From Plasmopara viticola (Eukaryota > Oomycota > Peronosporomycetes > Peronosporales > Peronosporaceae): DNA of 64,000 nucleotides. The notes beneath the pieces are model-generated. The model saw only the letters and a program-made list of their open reading frames with translations, did no database searches and had not been told where the DNA came from. Below, in pieces: positions 35,857 to 44,807 of this stretch (positions are counted from its first letter, which is position 1; each line of letters opens with the position of its first letter). The stretch covers positions 1,550,001 through 1,614,000 of the forward strand of contig MBPM02000004.1 in NCBI GenBank assembly GCA_001695595.3. The letters are read 5' to 3'. The translations under genes and the position numbers were made by a program.

Positions 35857-36402
35857 CTACTGAGTCTTGGTTTTTGCCGACTTTTTCTTGTTCACGACCG
35901 TTTCCCAGCCGTCCTCTGTCTCCTGTTTAAGAATAGCAGCCGCAGCCTTCTTCTTCTCTTTCTCCTTGTCCGTGTCTACCGCTGGCTTTCCTGAAGTAGC
36001 AGCCGTCGAACGCTGCTTGGCCTTTGCATTTTTCTTCTTCCGCTTAAGCTTAAGCTTACGCTTTTCGGCGCGAATGGCTTCCTCCTCTTCCGAATCCGGA
36101 CCGTCCTACTCAAATGAGTTTGTTAAAGTCAAGATCTCGTCATCCAAAAGGCGTCATACACGTACGTCCACATAATCTTCGAGATTAATATTTGACACGT
36201 TCTCCTCCTCAGCAATTACGGCAGTAGGCACTTTCTTCTTACCCTTTGTCTTCTTCTTCTTTGAGGCGGACGACTCCGGAGCTGCTTTGGTGCCTAGCGC
36301 TTTAGCAGCCGTCAGGCCAACGGCAGCAGCGACAAGTGCACCACCTACTGCGATACCCGCGGTCGGGTTTTGCCCAAGTAGTTTAATGATTGAGTCGGCC
36401 AT
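35857..36402 (-). CDS. Small membrane-anchored lysine-rich protein
   Basis: Two exons: 36402-36166 and 36105-35857, with a 60-nt intron (GTACGT...GAGTAG, phase 0), giving 161 residues. The ATG at 36402 begins MADSIIKLLGQNPTAGIAVG. Residues about 15-36 form a small, Ala/Gly-rich hydrophobic helix (AVGGALVAAAVGLTAAKAL). The rest is Lys-rich with acidic patches (KKKKTKGKKK; DSEEEEAIRAEKRKLKLKRK) and ends with EDGWETVVNKKK. The layout (N-terminal anchor, highly charged tail, late tryptophan motif) recalls ER-anchored lysine-rich proteins such as LYRIC or ribosome-binding proteins, but similarity is compositional only. Function unknown. It converges with the SCP2 gene. Confidence 0.75.
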
Positions 36403-37589
36403 GCTAAATGGACGTGAGGTTGACACAGTCGAAATCGCGAATGCGCACGTCAAGCAAAGCAAAAGCCACGTGGCTGTGCAATAATACTATAATTTTGGGT
36501 TCATCAATTACAAATTTAGGCATGCTGTTCTTTTAAAAATGAAAGATTGGTAACAGATAAGGTTATCACCAAGATGATTGTTGGCTGTATCAATTTGGAT
36601 AAAGTACCGTGAACTGCAAATTATGCGCAACGCCACTAACGCATTTGTAATCTGGTAAAATCTAACTATATTTGTAAAGAAAGTAATGCGCACAGGTACG
36701 TTTTATTGGTATAGATTGAATCTCAATATCAATTTTGTTTGCACTTTCGAGCGGATGGTACATCTAATCGATTATAAAAAGACAAAAGTTATAAATAAAA
36801 ATAGCAATAAACAATGCATTCTTCTTGATAAAAAAAATCAGCGTAAATAAATGAAGACTTGGTCTTTCACGTAAATTACTTCGTACAAAGGTGCGGTGTC
36901 TGTCAGTTACACGTGCAATTTTTATAGAAAGATCGTAATATCTGTGATTATTTTGTGTCGATGACAAATTGGTGAAATAGACATTACTACAGCAGTTTTT
37001 ATTGATACCGCTGTCACCTGGAGCTTAATTTACGCGTTGTTTTTAAAATTTATTTAGTATACGAGCTAAGTGGTTTTTAAATCACAAAAGCAGTAAGGGA
37101 ATGGTTGATTCATTAGAGCACTTCGTTTTTGCATCGATTTGGGCTATCGACGGCAAAGAAGACGATGAACAAAAAGTTTAAAGCTCACATTTAATCGATA
37201 CATGCTTCTTGACATATCATGATTAGCTACATATTGTTATGATATGTGTGTTTGCTGCTTTTACCTGGCAGCGTGCCCCCGCCCTGCCGTTTTTATTTCG
37301 CTCGACAGCAGGAGATTCGGCCGCAGGCCGCAGCAAAGACGGAGGGAAGAAAGATAGTGCACCGGTGTGGACGCAACTTCAATCCTCGAACATGGCCTTG
37401 TTTTCTGGCTGCGTCTGCGTTCCACACGCTAATCCTGTCGCGTTGCGTAAGCTTCTAAAATACAGAATACCCATTCATTCAATTTTACTCATTTTAATCA
37501 TACATGCAGCTTCGTTATTAAGGTAGCAACGATTCACCTTAAACTTTTTGTAACATAACTCAGAAGGGGTTGGAGATCGCTAGCCATTT
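36403..37589. other. Gene-poor stretch
   Basis: No coding region supported. A 95-codon plus frame at 37239-37526 lies in a locally GC-richer patch but has no recognisable domain. The rest is AT-rich. Confidence 0.45.
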
Positions 37590-37674
37590 CATTATCCATC
37601 CCCATTTTTCTGATTGGCTAATTAAATAAACTACTGATCGGCTAAATTAATGAATAAACGTTCGTGACGCCACT
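37590..37674 (+). repeat. Left inverted-repeat arm
   Basis: It matches 40112-40205 in reverse complement over most of its length, including TAATTAAATAAACTACTGAT and the inner end GTTCGTGACGCCACT. Weak similarity continues a few bases outward (CCATTTCATTATCC against CCATATCATTATCC). Confidence 0.7.
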
Positions 37675-37736
37675 TTGTTATTTAATCCACTATTAATGTC
37701 CTTAGATTAGTAAAAAAAGGAGTTCCTAAAGAATAG

Positions 37737-39028
37737 CTACATTCTATATTGATCCTCGGGCTCATCGCCTTCGCCTTCAGCAGTCTCCGCCGTGACTTCT
37801 TCGTAGTCTTTTTCTAGCGCAGCAAGATCATCCCGTGCCTCTGAGAACTCTCCTTCCTGAATTCCTTCACCCGCGTACCGGTGGACTAACGCATGTTTCG
37901 CATACATAAGATCAAACTTGTGCTCAATGCGGAAGAACACTTCAGCAATGGCACTCGTGTTCGAAATCATAGCTACAGCTCGTTGTACCCGAGCCAAGTC
38001 ACCACCAGGCACAACAGACAGTAGTCGGTAATTAATGCCGCACTTGAAGCCTATTAAATGGAATTCTGCGTTTCGTCTTGATTGCAGCCACTGCCGCGTT
38101 CACGTACATGAAGCATGTAGCCATATATTTACCATGCCGTGGGTCACATTTAGCCATCATCGACGTCGGTTTAAAAGCACTATTTGTGATCTCAGCCACC
38201 GACAATCGCTCGTGATAGGCTTTTTCAGATTACGTACGAGCTTAACATTAGTGAATGGGTGAAAACGGCATTAAATTCCTCTCAATCCAGTAATATCAAC
38301 ATTAAGCGATCCATCGAAACGGAGAGAAGTCGTGAGTGACAAAATCACTTGTGCAATTAGACAGTTGAGGTTCGAGTACGTCGGCCGCTCAATGTCTAGG
38401 GACCGACGGCAAATGTCGTAAATGGCTTCATTGTCGAGCATCACGACAGTGTCTATGTGTTCTAGTAATGCATGTGTTGAAAATACCGAGTTGTAAGGCT
38501 CTACAATGGCTCCAGATAGTAGAGGAGAGGAACAGATAGTAAACCCAAGCTTACTTTTCCGTCCATAGTCGACTGATAGACGCTCGAGAAGGAGAGATCC
38601 AAAGCCCGAAACCATATCACCACCCACTGCGATAAATATCATAAACCTTTGCAAGCCAGTACAAGCACCCGCAAGTTTACAAATCCGATCACTTGATCGA
38701 CGACTTCCTTACCAACCGTATAGTGACCGCGTGCGTAGTTATTAGCAGCATCTTTTTTGCCAGAAATGATTTGTTGTGGGTGATACAATTGATGATAAGC
38801 ACCCGTTCGGACTTCGTCACAGAGTGTGGGTTCTAAGGCCACGAACACAGCACTTGGTACGTGCTTGTCAGAGCCTGTTTCAAAGAAAACGGAAAAAAAT
38901 GAGTCGTTGCCCATGGCAATTGAGTCGCTAGATATTCGACCATCAGGTTGAATGACGTGCTCGAGACAGTAGAGCTCCCAGCACGCGTTGCCGACTTGGA
39001 TGCCGCCTTGACCGAGATGAATGGACAT
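37737..39028 (-). pseudogene. Alpha-tubulin pseudogene
   Basis: The order of alpha-tubulin is recognisable from near the N-terminus ([20 protein letters not shown]) to the acidic C-terminus ([20 protein letters not shown]). The reading frame breaks near 38645, and the stretch 38013-38270 has several stops, frameshifts and deletions. For example, MATCFMY joins directly to [12 protein letters not shown] without the normal intervening residues. The tubulin GTP-binding signature GGGTGSG reads GGDMVSG. Many normally invariant positions have changed, so selection has been lost for long. No introns are visible; retrocopy origin is possible, but no poly-A tract was found. Confidence 0.9.
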
Positions 39029-39109
39029 GATTTTTTTTACTCATGGTAATGCACTGGATGCTGAGCCATTAAATGCTCTTGCATTTTCTACTTTACGATT
39101 GATTGGCAC

Positions 39110-39930
39110 TGAATAAGCTCTTCAGTCGTAAGTTTCGCAGCCTGTCGGGTTCATAAAGTTCGTGCTGTAATTTTTCGTTTTCGTTTGTCAAAACCCGAGC
39201 CGTTTTCTCATGTTGCGCACTCAATTGTACAGCTTCCGCGAGTTTTCGTTCAAACTCTTTCGCATTTGAGAGCAGCGTGGCCTCAGAGCCAGCAAGCTCC
39301 GTCTGAAATTTTCTCAGCTTTCCACATCACACAAAGATACTGGGTTTTGCTGCCGGTCCTCTTCATGATCAAGCAGCTTCTGTGAAGCCTCGGTAAGCCG
39401 TTCCTCATACTTCTCTACTACTGAAACTAATTCGGCATCAGCTGCTCCAAGTTCCTACTGCATGTCTGCTCCATTGTTCTTCGACTCTGTCAATTCTTCT
39501 TGTGTGTCTAGCAATTCGTTCCGAAGCTATCTCACCATATCCGCATAATTTGATTTTTGTTGAATCTGCGCGATTTCGGCTTCACTTTTCTCAATTGCTA
39601 AAGCTGCTGCGCTAGCCATCAGCTCTTTGCACTTACACTCACATTCCTTCAGCATCCCATCCTTTTTCTGTAGTTCTTTCTCAATTTGACACTTGTCTTT
39701 ATTCTCACCACTTAACGCCAGCTCAAGCGACTCACATCTCTGCTGGAGCTCCGTCATCTCTTGCTGGTCCTTTTCTCTACATTTCTGTTCCTGTTTGTGA
39801 ACAATTACACTCACTTCTTTCACCAACGCATTCGTCTTCTCCGTGTGCTCTAAAGGCAACCTCACCTCACGTTCTTCCTGCTCACTCTTCTACTTCCTTT
39901 GCTCGTAAGCACTGTGTTTGGACACTTCAA
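39110..39930 (-). pseudogene. Coiled-coil protein pseudogene
   Basis: Minus-strand heptad-rich sequence runs over about 270 codons: KEVSVIVHKQEQKCREKDQQ, then LELALSGENKDKCQIEKELQ, then VEKYEERLTEASQKLLDHEE and, after a frameshift, KEFERKLAEAVQLSAQHEKT. It is interrupted by TAG near 39892, stops after NYADMVR and GADMQ, and a frameshift near 39320. It has no domain beyond coiled coil, so the family cannot be named. It sits beside the alpha-tubulin copy within the same inverted-repeat unit and on the same strand. Confidence 0.75.
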
Positions 39931-40111
39931 TCGTGGCACAGTTCTAATCATCTCAAAAGAGTGTTATAAAATGTTGTACGATATTGAGCAAAGCCAGCTT
40001 ACCGGAATGATGTGAACAATGTTGATAGCTGAGGCAGTGACGGCGTTACATTGTCTGCTCGCGCAATCTGCATGTTCGCGAATTATGGCCAGTTCAAGTC
40101 AACAGGTTAAG

Positions 40112-40205
40112 AGTGGCGTCACGAACATTTAAATACGAAGCCCGAGATTTAGCCAATCAGTAGTTTATTTAATTAGCTAATCACAAAAATGGGGAATGGA
40201 TAATG
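40112..40205 (-). repeat. Right inverted-repeat arm
   Basis: It is the reverse-complement partner of 37590-37674. It carries an additional AT-rich/GC-mixed block (CTCGGGCTTCGTATTT on the minus strand) where the left arm has a shorter AT-rich block. Confidence 0.7.
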
Positions 40206-41045
40206 ATATGGGTCTTGTGTTTCACCAATTAGAAAATACGAGAATGACAACTTGACACAAAATGCAAGCAATTTAATAGTGCGCAAAGCCGCTATTAATT
40301 TTTTTTTTCCAAAAAATAGTAAGCAAGGAACACATGACTCGCATACTTGAGCTGCGAACTTGGATATCGCCCCGAAACATCCGACGCCATTCTTTCCTTT
40401 TTGCGCTTTCATTCGCTGAGCTTGCTATGCTTCATCGTCATATCGTTTTGATGAAAGATGAGTCGGATGTGTGCTCTTGAGGAGCTTATGGTCGGTCTCA
40501 TTTGTTGTGTGTTTGCTGCATTTGTAAAAAGGGTCAAGGTGAGCTACTTAGTAAATTTTTTATCCTTAATCTTGTTATATTAGCAATCGTGTCCAAAGAT
40601 CGCAATTTCAAATAAAGTACTCATTCACAAAAGTAAAGCGATCCTTTTAGATCTGAAGTGTGCGTCCTCGGATAATGAGAAAAGTGCACATCTCTCATCC
40701 ATGACACCGCACGCACAAACGGCAACTGGAAATACAAGAGAAGAGGCTTTAAAGGTGACGAAAGCTGTCGAAGTAGCAGTTTTAGTCTAGGCTGTCTGTG
40801 TTGGAAAAGCTAGATATTCAAGCTGCAATTGTAAATAAATGAGTAAAGACTACATTACGCAGCTGAGTACAGCATAAAAGCAATGCTAGATGCGGTCAAA
40901 ATTGAAGAGCGACATGTTAATATTAAATGTTGTGTTGACCTCACCAATGGTACCAACTTGATTGACTTTATAGCTGTAAATTAGCTCTAGATTTATAAAA
41001 GAGATTAAAAAATGGCATTATTCTATAGCTTCAGCGGTCCCGTTC
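40206..41045. other. Gene-poor stretch
   Basis: AT-rich, with no supported coding sequence. A poly-T run lies near 40300. It separates the inverted-repeat unit from the START-domain gene. Confidence 0.5.
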
Positions 41046-42185
41046 TTAAGTAAATGACGGAGCGCTCCCGAACGAACTTTGCTTCAGATCATTGAGCACA
41101 GCTCGCGCAATTGTATGTGAGTTCCGGCTTCGTACAAATGCGGTGCAGCGAAGACAAAGCCTCAACGTCTGCTCGAGAAATCCAGTGTCACTACTAAGAT
41201 ACATTGTTAGCTGACACGAGACTCGACACTTTGACTTGCCACATAATTCAGTCGCGCAAAATTCGCATCGACTCCTCGCCGTCGGCTTACTTTGCGAACG
41301 AAGCTCTTTCATTTTGCAACTATTCGACTTTTCAACATCTTTGGGTGCGACATACATTCGAAGGTTAGGAACGAGTTCCTTCTTGTTCTTGACACACCAC
41401 CACAGCTTTTTCGTCTCGAGACTGCGTGGCACATACTTCCAAAAGTCCACAACTAATCGACACAACATCAGTTGCTTGAAGGAATCCGAAAACCGATACT
41501 TTGCATCGACGATAAGTTTAACGTAAACACCAACGGACCCATCGGGTTGTTCCCAGAAAACACGCGCCTGGAGAGCTCGTGATCGAGACATTGGGGCTTG
41601 CTGAGTCTGATCTCGCAGTGTAATTGACTGCATAACCTCGTAGCCACACCGTTTCCCATTCATTGCAGTAATCTTACCCGTTCCAAAGACCACTACCATC
41701 TCTTTTGGCCCTTGAATGATCGCGAATGGCCAATTTTGCACATTTACGAATCGCGTGATAGCAAGAGACTGCAATGGCGTTTCCTGAGAAGGCACGACAA
41801 TCGGGATAAGCTGACAATTCTTGTCCGGTTGTCGATCCATGAGAAAACAACGTAGTCGTTGGGAAGCCGAGTTTGGAGTCAAGAGGGACAAGAGCACGTC
41901 GTCCAGCGAATACTCCATTCGTCCCACCCCCGTCACGGCGATTGGATTTTCCCAGTCATCTCGTTGCATCACTGGAAGCCACGCCGAGTCCGTGTTACGA
42001 TCGGCATAGACCGTGACGTCCCGTTGCGACTGCAATCTCTTCCAGCGCTTCTTGTCGAGCTTGGCATGACCTCCATCACAAGTCGTGTCCAAGTTCAATT
42101 CCTCGCAGTCGTGTAGAGTATCTGCAAGCAGCTGTTTCGTGAGATCCTGGCATCGTTCACATTCATCGAGCGACACCTCCATCAT
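41046..42185 (-). CDS. START-like domain protein with degenerate FYVE-like Cys cluster
   Basis: One intact frame of 379 residues, with ATG at 42185 and TAA at 41046. Residues about 45-260 fit the START-like lipid-binding fold as found in the large oomycete START/FYVE families: RDVTVYADR near 56-64, VTGVGRMEYSLDDVLLSLLT, ITRFVNVQNWPFAIIQGPKE and a long C-terminal helix DSFKQLMLCRLVVDFWKYV. The C-terminal part holds a Cys cluster (CEFCATELCGKSKCRVSC, then CLRC at 344-347) in the position of a FYVE-type finger but without its R(R/K)HHCR core. Known for the fold: binding of lipids or hydrophobic ligands. Membrane recruitment by the Cys cluster is uncertain. Confidence 0.78.
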   Translation of the reverse strand: MMEVSLDECERCQDLTKQLLADTLHDCEELNLDTTCDGGHAKLDKKRWKRLQSQRDVTVYADRNTDSAWLPVMQRDDWENPIAVTGVGRMEYSLDDVLLSLLTPNSASQRLRCFLMDRQPDKNCQLIPIVVPSQETPLQSLAITRFVNVQNWPFAIIQGPKEMVVVFGTGKITAMNGKRCGYEVMQSITLRDQTQQAPMSRSRALQARVFWEQPDGSVGVYVKLIVDAKYRFSDSFKQLMLCRLVVDFWKYVPRSLETKKLWWCVKNKKELVPNLRMYVAPKDVEKSNSCKMKELRSQSKPTARSRCEFCATELCGKSKCRVSCQLTMYLSSDTGFLEQTLRLCLRCTAFVRSRNSHTIARAVLNDLKQSSFGSAPSFT

Positions 42186-42621
42186 TGTCCGCGTAAGGAC
42201 AAACCACGTGGAGAATCGTCGTTTAAGATTTCGAAGAAGAAAATGTCTGGCAGTAAAGTCGGCGGGAACGCGTCGTCACGATGTGTACAAAGTTGTTGCA
42301 TGTTCGAGAAGGAAGAACGGGCCTCGAGATCCAGAGCATTGAGGGATATAAAACGCGAGGTTTTCGTTCTCTCGTGCATTCATGCAAGTTTACTCACGGT
42401 GGATGTACCGGTCATTTCAATAAAGTTGTATACTGACGTCAACGCGTCCTTTCTACGAATATCATAAAACGGAATACAATGTTGCTTAAGACCATTGGAA
42501 TACATGGTTTCGTAAGCTCGAGGTATAGATTGTCGCATTATTCACGACACCTCACAATGTTCACGCTGTTACATATACACCGATCAAATACTGATTCTGT
42601 AAGTCGCTTTATTTTTCTTCA
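42186..42621. other. Intergenic stretch
   Basis: No supported gene. CACGTG occurs about 30 bp upstream of the START-protein start codon, near 42207-42212. Confidence 0.4.
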
Positions 42622-43029
42622 CTATGTCTTTTTAGTCGTCTTTGAGGATATGTAGTATTTGAGTATGCTACTCATCATTTCGTTACCCATCCAACGATCA
42701 ATCGCATCAAGGTCAGCCTCTCGTATCGATGTGAAGCAATGTTGTATGTCTTTATACCTTAAAAGCGCCAGCCGCAATGTTCTTCTTATAATGGGAGCCT
42801 TGTCTCGAGAATAGTGTGATTGTACACGTTCAGCACTTTTCAGAAAGCAGGTGTATATGTTAACTGGGAAGTGCCGACTCCCTTGCAGTGCAAAAGGTTC
42901 AAACACCGACAGCACTACGGCCTGACTGGCGTAAAGGCGACCTGCGGCATAGTCGACACGAACATCTCGTGGCTTTAAAAAATTGTGAGGGTATAACACC
43001 GGAGAATTGTGCATAAGGTCTAGCAACAC
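42622..43029 (-). CDS. Possible exon of an unidentified gene
   Basis: An open minus-strand frame of 135 codons without an ATG at its 5' end. It is preceded by a possible acceptor (TAATTTAG, near 43052). It reads as a balanced globular sequence (FEPFALQGSRHFPVNIYTCF, RYKDIQHCFTSIREADLDAI) and ends at a stop at 42622. No upstream exon could be joined with confidence. It may be the last exon of a small gene, or a remnant. Family not recognised. Confidence 0.3.
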   Translation of the reverse strand: MLLDLMHNSPVLYPHNFLKPRDVRVDYAAGRLYASQAVVLSVFEPFALQGSRHFPVNIYTCFLKSAERVQSHYSRDKAPIIRRTLRLALLRYKDIQHCFTSIREADLDAIDRWMGNEMMSSILKYYISSKTTKKT

Positions 43030-43052
43030 GTTTGTTTCTGTGCGGTGAATAC

Positions 43053-44590
43053 TAAATTATCTTAAGCTGTAAATTGAATATATATTCATTAAGCCCAAGT
43101 CGGACTCTTTCGTACAAAGCCGACGTCACTACATATTAGCCGATGATTTCTCTTTACGCTTATCAGACGCCGGCAGGCTTACAAGATAAATATGTTCTTG
43201 GACTGTTGTTAGTGTTTTTAGCAATCAATTTAGCGTACGTCTCGATCGCTGTCGATAATTAATTCGTCCAAAACCTGTCAGCTATTATTCGATCGCAAAA
43301 ATGCGCTTTCTTGGCTTTCTTGCATATTGGCCTCAAGGCCACAAAATAAAGTAAATGGTACGGGGGGAAGTAACGCTGGCAATAGGTTAAGTAATGATAC
43401 TCGAAGCGTAGATGCACACATCGAGGTAGAAAATACGACGTCAGTAGCTTCTGACGTGGCCATAATTTACCTGAAGCATTTTGAGTGGGATCATCGCGCG
43501 ATACTGTTTCGTATAAGTAATTGTGGAAGGCAAGCACCATGCTCAATTAAATAAATCAATACTTGAAATTAGTATAGATTACAACTGCGTAGGTGAGAAA
43601 ACATGACGCAAATATTACACAATTTCGGCTTGAGAAATTGCTGTATTAAACTAACGCGTCTCTTTATTGTCTCCTTTGCGTCGAATTCCCATCGAGGATT
43701 ATTGCCTACATGTACTGCAGATGTGCTACGTTAAAGATTTTCACTTTCGATATAAAATCGCAATTTTTTTATATAGAAATTGCTTTTTTTAGCAACGGGC
43801 AGATCGATATCGATTGCGCGTAGGCGTTGATTCCTTTGGGCATCGCATACCTCGTTGCTTTTCAACCACCACGGCATCGTAATGGACTCCAGCAGCTATA
43901 TGATATCGAATGGATAGATTCGACATTAAGCTTTAAGCAATAAAAAGTTTTCATTACGTTTAAAGATGCATTAACAAGCCGTTATAGCGATCACAATATT
44001 AATCATTAATTGGACCGATACAGCCTGGCTCAGTAATGCATTTCGGCTGATGTTGAGCCGTTCCCTCATTTGCTTGCCAGATCTGCTGGTTCGAGAGCGG
44101 AGCTGGTGGAATTTGCACAAGCACTCACAAGTGGACAACAAGGGAACAGTAAGGGGTGGATGCGTAGAATGACGAGAAGAAAAAGCTAATTGTTTTTTAC
44201 TCACTTCGGTAGCATGCCAAGCTTTAAAATCAACTAAAGAACAGCTGCAACTCTATTTTTACCTTAAATGTATCGCCAAGATACTCAAAAGCGACAGCGG
44301 GTAAGATCTTCTACCTCCTTCTTGAAAGTGGACTAATTAGAGCATCCGAATGACCTTGGTGAGGGCATGTGCGTATGTGTATGTTATGAGCCCTGAAAGT
44401 GCATAAGTTATGGAAAAGGGCCTGCGCACAAGTGCAACTTATGAAGTTTGAGAAAGTATGTGCCTGAAAGCGATATCACTAAGGAATGGATCGGAAGTGT
44501 GCAAAGGCAGTGGACATTACTGTGGAGCTTGGGCTTTAGTCCAAGATCCGATTGACAATGCGTATCCAAAAGCGCTTTAATCTTTTTTTA
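43053..44590. other. Gene-poor stretch
   Basis: No supported coding region. Scattered frames of 60-95 codons occur on both strands without domains. It leads into the Copia remnant. Confidence 0.45.
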
Positions 44591-44594
44591 AGAT

Positions 44595-44807
44595 TGTCCT
44601 ACAAACTCGTGTCGCGATGACAGCTCCAATCCACGGATATAAAATGAAAACGGAACAGTCATGACTAAACTTTTGGATGCAATCGATGAGCCAGATGTCT
44701 GTCTACAGACTCTAGGAGTGCAAATGGATGATGCACGACTATTAGAGACTCTACTAAGTAGTCTGACCGATGAGTCTGAGCTCAGTGCTTTCATCTCGGT
44801 GAAATGA
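44595..44807 (+). mobile_element. Copia-type retrotransposon gag remnant
   Basis: A plus-strand stretch reads MTKLLDAIDEPDVCLQTLGV followed by MDDARLLETLLSSLTDESEL, ending at TGA. The pattern (helix with L-DAxDEL, then ARxLLxxLLSSLP) is that of the UBN2/Copia gag domain. Stops and frameshifts flank it, and I found no reverse transcriptase, integrase or LTR around it, so this is a small fossil. Confidence 0.5.

Larger units (their letters stand above)
37590..40205. mobile_element. 2.6-kb unit bounded by inverted repeats of about 90 bp
   Basis: The left arm is 37590-37674 and the right arm 40112-40205, in inverse orientation. Matching blocks include CATTATCCA, CCCCATTTTT, TAATTAAATAAACTACTGAT, GGCTAAAT and GTTCGTGACGCCACT. 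The arms differ by point changes and one indel block in the middle. Between them lie two dead genes on the same strand: an alpha-tubulin copy and a coiled-coil protein. There is no transposase and no obvious target-site duplication. It could be a nonautonomous DNA transposon that captured host sequence, or two independent short repeats in opposite orientation. Confidence 0.5.
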
